From the NCBI RefSeq assembly GCF_000972845.2, contig NC_040022.1, positions 13,866,919-13,930,918 on the forward strand: a stretch of 64,000 nucleotides of DNA, in the 5' to 3' direction. The notes beneath the pieces are model-generated. The model searched no databases. It was given only the letters and a program-made list of their open reading frames with translations, and was not told the origin of the DNA. This stretch comes from Larimichthys crocea. Lineage: Eukaryota > Chordata > Actinopteri > Sciaenidae. Position numbers and translations under genes: made by a program. The stretch's first letter is position 1. Every line of letters begins with the position of its first letter. Of this stretch, positions 11,463-21,925 are shown piece after piece.

Positions 11463-11629
11463 GTAAGTGAACTCCTCTGGGTTGTTTTGACAAAATGTCT
11501 TCATGGGAGCCTAAAGGATATTTTGGAGCCACGTTTGGTCCATGGCCAACAGAATATTCATGTGATGGCTCAGATTACTACGTCTACAAAAAAAAAAGAA
11601 AAAAAAAGAAGCTCTCTGTGTCATGCACA

Positions 11630-11672
11630 GACACACACACACACTCACACACACATACATACATACATACAC
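11630..11672. repeat. (CA)n/(CATA)n microsatellite
   Basis: An interrupted CA run passing into ACAT units. Confidence 0.9.
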
Positions 11673-11827
11673 ATCCTGTCTCTCACTTTTCTTCTTTTTT
11701 TTTTTTTAGATTAAATCCTCCTCAAGATGTTTCTCACTGTCAGTAGAGTGAGAACACCACCTGCTCCTCAGTGCTAACTTGTTGTGATTCCTATCTGTAA
11801 CACCTGCTTGGCGTCACTCACACTCCA

Positions 11828-11829
<2 letters not shown>

Positions 11830-11871
<42 letters not shown>
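11830..11871. repeat. (CA)n microsatellite
   Basis: About 20 uninterrupted CA dinucleotides inside intron 6. Confidence 0.95.
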
Positions 11872-11873
<2 letters not shown>

Positions 11874-12342
11874 TGTATATGAACAACCTCTGAATGTGTA
11901 CCTCCTGGCCGTGGGTTAATTTCAGTGATTGCAGAATTCAGAGTAAATAAGTCTTGATGCAACCATTTTTCAGTCATTACATGATTTGTTTCGTTGTTGT
12001 TGCTAAACCTATTTGGGAGATGTATTTGATTATCTGGAAAGATTTATGAGGACACAGCTGCTTCAATACTGTAGGGATCGTTGCATATCCAAGCTGGAAA
12101 GTATATTTTTCTTATGACGTTAAATGTTCAAGTATATTTAGGTACATGCCATCGATATCTTCATAGCAGCATCTCTCAGGATCGAAAGAAAAAATGAGTT
12201 AAGACTGAGACAACAGAAGATTAAAAACAAATGTAAAAGCGAAAGGTTCAGCATCAAACACCTTCTGCATGAGATGGAGTGGTGATTTATGGGTTGTGTG
12301 GGTCACTGAAGAACGATAATATGTCTCTGGCTACCTCACCAG

Positions 12343-12458
12343 ATCTCTCCAATCCGGATGGTTTAGTCTTCAAATCCATCACAGAGACGTCAGTGGAAGT
12401 CCAGTGGCAACCGTTCTACTATTCCTTCGATGGGTGGGAGATCAGCTTTATCCCTAAG
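12343..12458 (+). CDS. tnr: tenascin-R exon 7: FN3 domain 2, first half
   Basis: A 116-nt exon, phase 1 in and phase 0 out; donor GTACAG at 12459. It encodes [32 protein letters not shown]. This is nearly identical to mammalian TNR FN2 ([32 protein letters not shown]), so it is one of the most diagnostic segments for TNR. Confidence 0.98.
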
Positions 12459-13099
12459 GTACAGTAAAGCTGTGTAAACACTCAGTGCATGTATTTGTTT
12501 TCAGTCTCGGTGTACGGCTGTACCATGGCATGCTGAGAGACAAGAGTGTGTGAGAGAAGAACAGAAAGGACAGACTCGCCCACCCCTCCCACACACAACA
12601 ATATTTTTCATTTTGCTCGCTCACCAACAAAATATTCTTGATTGAAAAGAATCATTTTCAGATCTCACCAATTCCAACCTCTAAATGACTTTGAATGCCC
12701 GTGCACTTACAGTAAGGAAAATAATTTGATGGACTTAGGTTTTCTTGAGGGTTTCCTCCACTTGAAGCCCGTGCCAAATTAGACAAGTGGATTGTCTTAA
12801 GCTTATTGGCTATTAGATGGATGAGCCATTAAACCCATTTCCAGATTATCCCTTTGTAAAACCATAGCAGGTCCAGGTTCAAAAAACATTTCTATTTCTA
12901 ACTCCTGCTTTCAAACTCAGATGCTTTCGGCTCTCTAATCTTGTGCCCTCTAATAGTAATTGGTTTTCTCATTTAAAGTGTTCTCGTGGGGGGATATCCT
13001 TTGGTCCGACTGGACTTCAAGCCTCAAATCTGTTGTTCAAATGCTTTTCTTGTGTTTGTTTCAACCCCTTTTAGGTTTATAAAAGGAAAAATCAGTGGG

Positions 13100-13401
13100 C
13101 TTTCTAATTTCATTTCATTGCTTTCAACCCACCCTTTTCTCTCTTTCTATCCAATCATCCAATGTTTCTCACTATCTTTCTTCTTCCAGCACTTTCTTCC
13201 CCTCACCCCCACCATTTCCTCCTAATCTCTTGTTTTTGCTTTCCTTCCACCACCTCTCGGTGTAGGATCTCCAACCTTTTCCTCTCTACCCCCGAAGGTG
13301 TCCTCCATCCCTTTCTTTCTCCTTCACCTCTCTCTTCCTCCCTCCCTTTATGTTCTTCCCTCTTTCTTTCCTCGCTTTTCCCTCCCTCACCCCCGCCGCA
13401 G
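13100..13401. repeat. Long polypyrimidine tract
   Basis: About 300 nt of C/T-rich sequence on the + strand with few purines, ending CCCCGCCGCAG. It resembles an oversized 3' splice-site tract, but reading from 13402 in phase 0 reaches a stop at 13465-13467. Confidence 0.7.
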
Positions 13402-14505
13402 GGGAAATCATATTATGAGTTGGCAGTCCCGCCCCCTGTGGATTTAATCCAGCAATGGGGATTGTGAATTTTGACAATCTCGTAATGGAAGTAGGCATGA
13501 AAGCTTTGGCCTATGCGAGCAACGCAAGCAACACAGAACTCACTACTCTCTAAAAAGGAGAGAGAGAGGGGGGAGCATGAGCTTCAAGACCTGACATTAA
13601 CACTGTTAGAAACAGCTACAGTTTATATCTGACATTCCAATAAAGTACCATGCTGCTTGTGTTTTTGTAGCACATATCTACCACATTATATTTTTGTCTT
13701 GTAGTAACGATAAAGCAATCAATAAATACTGCTGCTGGTAGGACTGTACTAGCATTTTATTAGTTATTTTGTATTTCTCTCAGTGTTGTACAGCCTTAAG
13801 AAGTATTGTTAGTATTGATAAATATAATTTATTTTACATTTTCAAAATAGGACACCAGAGCTGATCAAGTTTCCCGGAGGCTCCCTCTTATAAAAAAAAC
13901 ATTCTTCGTGATTGTTGGACAAACTGCTGTAGCTTTCTTTTGAAATAAAATCCACACCCACAACGATGCATAACAATTAGGATCTCTAGCATTTGGATTC
14001 ATGCTGAATCGTCAAACAAATGGTCAAAGCTCAAAGGTCAGCACATACAATGAGGCTATGCAAATTTGCAGCATTCTCCTTGCATAAAGCATTTGTTCAT
14101 GTAATGCCTGCATGAGCAGGAATGATGTTACATCATGCCTGCAGCTGTAACACTGTTCAAATTACACTTTGTGACTCACTCCCGCACTCCTGGGAAGATG
14201 AGACACTACCAAGCAAATTCGAGGAAGAACTTAAGATCTTGCTTGCTCATCTGAGCCTCTACTCATCTAGTTGAAGAAATCAGGTGATGAAGTGAGAGGC
14301 AAATCCCATCCCAAACATATACATTATTATCTGCTGCCAAACCAATACAAGGAAATGAATGGCTTTAAATAATTTGTCCTCACAGCATAAGAATGACAAA
14401 ATATTGTAAACATATTCAACATTTTTCCAGAACCGATGTCCTTTTTTGTCTTGATAATCCAAAGACCTTGTTGTCAGCAGTTTTAAGTGGAATAACTTTC
14501 TACTG

Positions 14506-14572
14506 AATAAATTATCTACAGTATATGTAATCTGTTTACTAAACAGATTACATATACTGTAGATAATTTATT
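14506..14572. repeat. Perfect 32-bp inverted repeat with 3-nt loop
   Basis: Left arm 14506-14537 and right arm 14541-14572 are exact reverse complements, separated by ACT (14538-14540). The arms are AT-rich and contain TACAGTATATGTAATCTG and its complement. As RNA this would form an unbroken 32-bp hairpin. It could be a palindromic relic of a mobile element, a cruciform-forming site or a small-RNA precursor. No flanking target-site duplication was found by eye. Confidence 0.97.
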
Positions 14573-15974
14573 TTATATTTAGTGTCAGATAAGATTGGAG
14601 GCTGCAGTATTGTCTGTTTAAACGCATTATAAAGGATGGCAAGAGAAGGAAGTGCATAAAGATTTGAATACACAATCAACTCATATCCTAGCCTTTTTCC
14701 TCGCCCACTATTTTGGCAATATACTGTATGCAATAAATACATTTTATTCCTGAGAAATGTCAGTTGTGTGTGTGTGATTGGGCTTTCTTTCTTTTAGAAA
14801 CCAAAAGTTAACCAAATACACCATATAAAGTTTTATAGTTATTGGTTTGGAGATAAAGTAACCAAAGAAGTCTAATACATTTGAGTTATTGCTGTAAGGT
14901 TAATAATATATAAAGCATTGCTGCAATACATTCAAATTTAATATCATTATATTGTTTTCTGTGAATACTAAGAGGATTATTAAAACTTCTTGCCAGTTTT
15001 TTTTTGATAGACATGCCGCCCTACCTGAAAAACTAAATTAACCGAATAGAAACCAAGAAGCACGAATGGACAATCAAACAGCCGTACATTTTTGTCAGCT
15101 CTATTAAATTACAGTGATAAAAATACCTCCCCAAGTACTAAAAAAAAAAAATCTCTATTGTTATTCTTCATCTAAGCAACCTTGTCGGCAGAAAGAATAA
15201 TGACTAATTATGAGCAAACTGACACAAGAGATGGGAGTGGGATATGCTTTTATGGTGATTCATTTTGTATAATTTGGCATCGCCTTCATTTAACTGTATT
15301 ATTATTGAGATTGAACACCAGTTGTTATTGGAACATTACCGTTGTGTGTTACTGCCCACCCTGGTAATTTAGTTGAGGTGATTAAATGGATTACATCTCT
15401 AATTATAGTTTTAATTCAGGAAAGTAGCAAGCTGTTATATGTTCTGTTTTAATACAAGCCTTCATAGCGCAGGCTTTTGGGGATCTTTGAGCAGCAGTAG
15501 GTGTAACATCTGTCTGTCGGCAGGAAGTGCATGTGCAACACTGGCTCCCCGAGAACAGCTGGGAATAGCAGGGGCTCCATATGGATGAGTGACAGGCCTT
15601 TGGAAATGTACAGAGTGCTGCCTCTGCAGAATATGCCCCAAGAAATATCACTGTGGCACACATAGCCATTTCTTCCAAGCAACACCGTTTGGGAATTAAA
15701 TGTGCTAAACCATCCAAAAGTTTACAAATAAGTCAAAAGAAACAGAAAGTATACAGTTCATGTATAAAATGTACTGCATAGACTTTAACTGCATGAGTCA
15801 CTGTTTCTATCTCACGCTGAGTATAGTCTTTTATCTGCCACATCCCTTATCTCCACTGAGAAAGGACACAATAGATGACTGCTACTACTCAAAGTATACA
15901 AAATAAACTGAAAAGAAGGACACACACAATCTCTCTTCCTCTCAATTTTATCTCTGTTTTTTTTTTTTTTTCAG

Positions 15975-16125
15975 GACAATGATGGAGGCATGACTGCTCA
16001 GCTGCCCAGCACCATCACTTCCTTTGTGCAGACCGGTTTGAGACCAGGGGAGGAGTATACTGTTAACCTGGTGGCGCTCCGAGACCAGGGTCGAAGCCAG
16101 CCAGTCACTGCTACTGTCACAACAT
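15975..16125 (+). CDS. tnr: tenascin-R exon 8: FN3 domain 2, second half
   Basis: A 151-nt exon, phase 0 in and phase 1 out; donor GTATGT at 16126. It encodes [36 protein letters not shown].., matching mammalian FN2 (TGLKPGEEYIVNVVALKEQ). The acceptor has a long T-tract (about 15956-15971) followed by CAG. Confidence 0.97.
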
Positions 16126-18645
16126 GTATGTAATAATGGAAACCACAGACCTGAGCATATGATGTCACATTGTCTGTCTCATTGGTTGGAAGTGGGTTCA
16201 GTTGGAGAAAGGTGATGTAAGTGACAAAGGTCATGTACCTTGGTGCACCAATCAGGATTTAGCAACATTTGAAATATCAAATGGTGATTACAGATGTTTG
16301 TTTGTGTTGCCATGCCACTGACAATCAAACCCGATCAAACCACACCAACAGAAATTTAGCTCACATTTCAGAGGTTTTGAAATAAGTTTCAAATTTGGCA
16401 TAGCTTACAACCAGCCAGCCACAGCTATTTATAAACACACACATGCACTGTAAAATACCACTTAGTTAGTCTGTCGATTAAACCCCAATTAAAATTGCTT
16501 CTTTTTTCCAAAACCCAAAGATGTTAAATTTAAATAACTGTGGGAAACAGCAAGTCCTCATGTTTGAGACGCTGGAAGAATGAATGTTTGGCATGTTTGC
16601 TTGATTAAAGACTTGAATGATTAAATAAGTACTGTCAACATTCAGTTTTCATTGCCGTACCAAATGCAGCATTATTGTAGTATTCCCTGTATGTTCAAGC
16701 CTGCCACACACACACAGGCACACACACTGTGTGGATAACTGTGGCATAAGCAGTGTGTGTCACCTTGACATATTTGTTGGTCTGCCACCATTTATGTCCC
16801 TGATGTAAACCTCGCTGAGGTATTGCGCCGGCTCCTCACCCAGCTGACACTACTTGGACAGCTGTAATAGATCCAATTCAAATCTCGTCTATAACAATTC
16901 AAACTCTGATGTCTGCAGTCAAAACACCATCAATTCCCCGTCAAGTCTTTGTTCGTTTCGTGGGTTGTAATTAAGTATCGATTAATAATTCATGACAGTC
17001 ATTAATTTTTCACGGCAGCCGACTGCAGGACACCTTATTGGATAAAGAAAGAGGGAAAGACAAATTTGAAGTTGCTCAATTATTCATAACACAGATTTAT
17101 CCTTCCTCTGAGATGGAAACATGGAGCAGTCACAGGAAAACTAGCGGGAAAGGATGGCTGATGATGTGGGAGTTGGTTCTCAGCAACTGTCTAGGAGCAT
17201 TCCCAAGGGGGCAATTTCTAATACATAAAGGATCAAGGTTGACTTTCCATATGTCAAGCCTAAGTCTTGGTTCTCTCAAATCTCAAACGCTTAAAAAAAG
17301 ACATGTGTCGCTCAGTGTGTGAAATGCATCATTTACACAAGTTACCCCTAGGGCCAACAGTCGAGAATATTTATGCTATCACACCATGGTATGGTGTTTT
17401 CGGTTCAAAACATGTGTGTCACACAGCATTATGTTGTGCTATTTTGGTCTGTTCCTTAACGTTAAATGAGGTTTGTCACATTTTTCAGACTCAAATGGAT
17501 AATTGTTGCCATTTAAGTTGTAGCTTTGAGCCCCATTTAACTGGAGAAGAAAAAAAAAAAGTTTTAAAGATCAAAGACATCAGTTAAAGCAACAGATGTC
17601 AAATCACGGATTTAGAGTACTTATTATTACATTCTTTAAAACCTTATTATCTTCACTGAAATTCCTGTATATTAGCCATATCTAGGGTGAGCTCAGCCAC
17701 CCTACAGAGGAAACTAATTTTTAGCTGTTTGTATCTGCAATCTCGTTTTTTTAGTCACTACCCAAAGCTCATCACCATAGGTGAGGGTTGGAGAGTAGAT
17801 TGACTGGTAAAGCAATAACTAGCTTTAACCAACCTCCTTGGCTGTTGGCTTTCTTTGCCAATCTTTAGTCGTGTGTCAAGTCTGACCAAGTCTTACATGC
17901 TTGCCTGTCGGAGAACAACATTTTTTTTCTGATAACAAATCCAGATACCTCTGTAAAGTCTGGAAGCAAGCGAGTATTAACATGAATGTTGATCCTTTTT
18001 AAGTTTTCCATTTTAGGTTCCTGTGAATACTGATTGAAATTTGTCCAAACTAAAAGTTGACAACAAATGCCTGGTCAGATTAGAAACATGTTTCTTTGAT
18101 TTTGTTTAATTTAATTGAGATTTTGCCAAGACAGAGGAAAGGTCATGTAGACAAATATATTTTAATTCCTCAAAGTAGAACTTGTTAGTTTGACTTCTGA
18201 AACCTCAGATTACAAAACACTGCTTTTAAGGGGTCACAAGCCATAAAGATTGGGAAACATGTCAAAAGATACTCAGTCATAGTAAATTAAATATCTTTAG
18301 TGTTTGTTGGACAAAACAAACAGTTTCAGGGCATCACCTCGGGCTTCAGGAAGCTTTGAGGGGCATTTTTATTTTCTTAGTGAACAGATAATTATCAAGT
18401 ATTAAATTATCAGCAGATCATTCTGATAAAGTTAATACAAAATATCTGTAATTTGCATCCCTACCTAAGAGCAATCCAAGAATGTATAATTTTTTGTATC
18501 TAGCCAAAAATCTGGTATTAAATTGGCCAGTAACTGTCAAGAATTGGCAATAGATGCCAAGACAACACTCAGTGGTTCTGTTTTGTTTGTAACAAAAACA
18601 ACAGGACATCCAATAATAATGCTTCTTTCTTCTCTTTCCTTGCAG
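16126..18645. other. Intron 8
   Basis: A 2.5-kb AT-rich intron. The segment 16800-17130 holds clustered ATTA/ATCGAT-type sites and resembles a conserved regulatory element. Otherwise I see no exon or named repeat. The acceptor is TTTCCTTGCAG at 18645. Confidence 0.7.
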
Positions 18646-18824
18646 TGATTGACGGCCCCACACAGCTAATCGTGCGGGATGTATCAGACACTGTAGCGTT
18701 TGTAGAGTGGACACCACCAAAAGCAAAGATTGATCAGATTGTGTTGCGTTACGGCCTGGTGGGAGGAGAGGGTCCACGGACCACCTTCCGCCTCCAGCCC
18801 ACACTCAGCCAGTACTCCCTGCAG
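18646..18824 (+). CDS. tnr: tenascin-R exon 9: FN3 domain 3, first part
   Basis: A 179-nt exon, phase 1 in and phase 0 out; donor GTGAGT at 18825. It encodes [44 protein letters not shown], almost residue for residue mammalian TNR FN3-3. FN3 domains 3-5 carry the calcium-dependent binding surface for the C-type lectin domains of lecticans such as aggrecan and brevican. Confidence 0.98.
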
Positions 18825-18909
18825 GTGAGTGGTGGAGGCCATTCATCACACACTCTCAGAATCTGATCATACATATACATTACGTGGACACACTTGCCAT
18901 CTGGGGAGC

Positions 18910-18933
18910 TGTGTGTGTGTGTGTGTGTGTGTG
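18910..18933. repeat. (TG)n microsatellite
   Basis: About 12 TG units in the 245-nt intron between exons 9 and 10, 86 nt downstream of the exon 9 donor. Confidence 0.95.
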
Positions 18934-19069
18934 CTCGTCATGCTTGTTAAATTATCTATTCTCAGAGTCTGCCTGCCTTCTCTGTCTGGAGATAAAACAA
19001 AAACAAACGGAAAAACATCCATGCAAAGAGATTAAACAGACTAAGCTGTCCATGTTTTTTGTCCCACAG

Positions 19070-19160
19070 GTTCTGCGTCCTGGCTCACGTTACGAAGTGT
19101 CTGTGAGCGGTGTAAGGAAAGGAAATGAGAGCGGATCTATTTCCACTGAATTTACTACTG
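19070..19160 (+). CDS. tnr: tenascin-R exon 10: FN3 domain 3, last part
   Basis: A 91-nt exon, phase 0 in and phase 1 out; donor GTGAGG at 19161. It encodes [30 protein letters not shown], matching mammalian [21 protein letters not shown]. It carries the FN3 strand-E/F Pro-Gly and Tyr motif and a conserved NES sequon. Confidence 0.98.
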
Positions 19161-19611
19161 GTGAGGTCTGACAGCCAGCAGATGTGGTGATAGTGGTGTG
19201 TGTGTGAGGGTAGAACAGTTTATGACATGTACTGTATGGCCTAATGTCTACCATACTGTTTGTTGAATATATTAAAAACAGTATTTTTTTTCTCTTGTTC
19301 AAGCAGAAGAAAGTACATTATTTTTGAGTGCAAACAAGTAAACTTCATACAATTGACTTTCAGTCTTGTCTAAAGTAAAATGTCATGCTTATAATGTCAG
19401 GATATCCAAATTCAGGTTATTCAAATGAAGTAATCTGCAGAATATTGCTAACGTGATATAAATGATAACAAATGGATATGTGTACTAATTGATGTTTGAG
19501 CTGAATTAACAGTTGGACACTAACTGTACTTGTGTCTGATGTTTGCTTGTTCACAATCCTGAGAATTGGTCTCAGTGTCCCCAACATTGTCAGCTTTATC
19601 GTTCTTCTCAG
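19161..19611. other. Intron 10
   Basis: A 451-nt AT-rich intron with nothing recognisable. The acceptor is TTCTTCTCAG at 19611. A second AG follows two bases later, but using it would shift the frame. Confidence 0.8.
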
Positions 19612-19694
19612 AGATCGATGCCCCCAAGAACTTGTGGCTCGTGTCCAAGACCTCCACGACCCTGGAGCTTGAATGGGATAACAGTGAGGCTGAG
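19612..19694 (+). CDS. tnr: tenascin-R exon 11: FN3 domain 4, first part
   Basis: An 83-nt exon, phase 1 in and phase 0 out; donor GTAACT at 19695. It encodes [28 protein letters not shown], matching mammalian [30 protein letters not shown]4 alone is split into three exons here. In the mammalian aggrecan-TNR complex FN4 supplies most of the lectin contacts. Confidence 0.97.
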
Positions 19695-20914
19695 GTAACT
19701 AGGCATGCACCAGATTTCCAACCATTTTGGCTAATCAACAGGTGGCGTATGCATCTTAGGACAACAGTTTCAGTTTTGTATCTTCTTTTGATTTGTTGTT
19801 TACCTACCTTGTGATCTGGTACTCTAAGCAATTACAAAAATTATTGGAAGTGCATTTACTCAAGTAACTTTACCTAAGTAGCATTTTGTGGTACTTGCAC
19901 TTTACTTATGATTTACATTTTATAGTAGTTTAGTTACTTGGCAGAATGATAATAAATATATTATGCAAAGTAAACTACCCAACAGAATACAAACTAAGTA
20001 AAATGAGCTCCACATTCGCAAGCTGAAACATAAAAATAATGAATCAGTAAATTAATGAAACTATATAAATTGGATTGGATGTAGATACAATACTCTGGAA
20101 TACTGGAATGGCTCAATATGAATACTTTTACTAGCTTTATCATTTTACTTACCTATGTACACTTGCAGGACTTTTCCTCATGCTAAGCCCCCTAAAATAT
20201 TATCTATTTGTTTGTTTTTTAAATAAGAGCAGTGGACAAACCTGTAATCCTTCATAGCTTTCAGGATCTTAGCACAGCCTTGGGTTCCCCTTATATCACT
20301 AAGTACATGTTAATTATGTCCTTTTTGTGAAAATGGCAACTAATTTCTCCTTAATCCGCTGACCTTATCCACCCTCCCTCAACCCTCCCTGTATACTTGC
20401 CCTAAAGCTTTTAATTCCTCCTGTTTTTCTCAACTCTGGCTTGTTGTTTTGAGCACTTTGATCTCACACAGGTGGGTCTGCATTTTGTGAGCTTGTTAAA
20501 TGCCATTAAAAAGAAAGCGGTAAATACATTTGCGGGATGGAAGTGATCGCTGAATGCTTAACTCAGAATAAAAATGTAATGAATCATGTTGTTTCAGTCA
20601 GTAGTCGCAATGATATTCCCAGGGCTCACTAACTACACAATCAGACTTATGAGGCTGGTCTGCATCAGCTACTACAAATGTATTCATCCTCATGATTCTG
20701 CAGAGTGTTGACAGAGAGACAAATATCTTACTTGGCTAATGCAAAATAAACCATTTATTATTCTCTGAACTATCAGTAATGCAGGATAACATTTAAAATT
20801 CTTTTATCTGTTCGTGATAGCCTTGTCTTTTCCTCATTTTTCTTTATAATACTTTGCAGTATATCTCCTTCAGTCTGATGATGCAAATATAAAAATATAT
20901 ATTTTTAAATGTAG
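19695..20914. other. Intron 11
   Basis: A 1.2-kb intron inside FN4, largely occupied at 19845-20180 by a fish interspersed repeat. The rest is AT-rich and featureless. The acceptor TTTTTAAATGTAG is weak in pyrimidines. Confidence 0.75.
19845..20180. repeat. Fish interspersed repeat (TACTT/ACTCAAGTAA type)
   Basis: Segments such as TTACTCAAGTAACTTTACCT, CTACCCAACAGAATA and TGAGCTCCACATTC, followed by ATGAATACTTTTACT and GCAGGACTTTTCCT, match a widely dispersed teleost repeat whose consensus I recall by these blocks in this order. The copy is diverged. The family name is unknown to me; repeat-library alignment would settle it. Confidence 0.65.
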
Positions 20915-21017
20915 GTGGAGGACTACCAGGTGGTGTACAGCACTTTGGCAGGAGACCAGTACAATAAAGTCATTATACCACGTAATGAGGGAGCCACCAC
21001 TAAGACCACTCTCACAG
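20915..21017 (+). CDS. tnr: tenascin-R exon 12: FN3 domain 4, middle part
   Basis: A 103-nt exon, phase 0 in and phase 1 out; donor GTAAGA at 21018. It encodes [34 protein letters not shown], aligning with mammalian [34 protein letters not shown]. Confidence 0.97.
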
Positions 21018-21835
21018 GTAAGAAGAAGGAGCGGCGTGTTGTTGGTGTTGTGTTGTCCGTTTTTCTTGAATTATTTATCCTCCACATTTGTGGCGTCGTT
21101 TGCTCAGTGTGATGGTTTTCCTTATCACTTCGGTATTATCACAGTGCATCTATAATGTGAACTGAATAAGCCGGGAAGTGCCTGTGTGTTTTACATGACA
21201 GGATTATCTCCAGAGCTAACACTCGGTTGACGGGCTACTGATTGTATCTGTAGAAATGCTTGTTGTCCTGTGGGCATATTGAAAAGCTGTCAGAAAGGAG
21301 GGGTCAGCTGCAATGTTGTTTCTCAAAGGCCATAGTGTTGGAAAGGGCACGACCAGCATGAGAATAGAAAGGTCTGTGTGTTATTCTGTTGGGCCCTTCC
21401 AATCGATACTGTCTCCACCCTCATTCTTTCTCTGTCACTCTCATTTTCTCTCTTCCCGACTCTCTCTCTCTCTCTCTCTCTCTCCACTAATGATCTGTGT
21501 CACTATCTCAGTCATTCTTATTGCTCATCTCTTCATCTTTATTTCTCTTATTTCTTTATTTCGGGAACTCACTGTGCACATACTGAATTAATTTGAAACT
21601 GTTCAATTATGCGGTACGCCCGAAAAAGGCAGATTTCTTCAGAAATCATGCTGATGTACATGTAAATTCGCCTAGACCTAATCACTGATGTACAGCTAAT
21701 TATACTGTTATTAAAAAAAAGTCCATCTAATTGACATGTGCATGTGTGCGAGTGTGAAACAATACAGTGTGATGTTCCTTATTGCTTTGTTGTGTGTTAA
21801 ATTAGTCTCTCTCCCTGTCTGTCTGTGTGCGTTAG
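21018..21835. other. Intron 12
   Basis: An 818-nt intron with a (CT)n tract at 21460-21484 and pyrimidine-rich flanks from about 21395. Nothing else recognisable. The acceptor is TGTGTGCGTTAG at 21835. Confidence 0.75.
21460..21484. repeat. (CT)n microsatellite
   Basis: About 12 CT units embedded in a longer pyrimidine-rich stretch. Confidence 0.95.
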
Positions 21836-21925
21836 ACCTGCTGCCGGGCACAGAGTACGGCATCGGCATTTCCGCCATGAAAGGCAAGAACCAGAGTACA
21901 CCAGCGACAATGAACGCCAGGACAG
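21836..21925 (+). CDS. tnr: tenascin-R exon 13: FN3 domain 4, last part
   Basis: A 90-nt exon, phase 1 in and out; donor GTGAGT at 21926. It encodes [30 protein letters not shown], matching mammalian [30 protein letters not shown]. Because it is phase-symmetric, skipping it would keep the frame but remove strands E-G of FN4. Confidence 0.97.

Larger units (their letters stand above)
11463..12342. other. Intron 6 with two (CA)n tracts
   Basis: An 880-nt intron carrying CA-rich microsatellites at 11630-11672 and 11830-11871 plus A- and T-runs near 11589-11610 and 11695-11709. No coding exon. The acceptor is CTACCTCACCAG at 12342. Confidence 0.8.
12459..15974. other. Intron 7
   Basis: A 3.5-kb intron. 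It holds a roughly 300-nt pyrimidine-rich stretch at 13100-13401 ending in a strong-looking CAG, and a perfect 32-bp inverted repeat at 14506-14572. No coding exon is needed here: FIPK at the end of exon 7 joins DNDGG of exon 8 exactly as in mammalian TNR (FIPKNNEGG). Confidence 0.8.
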
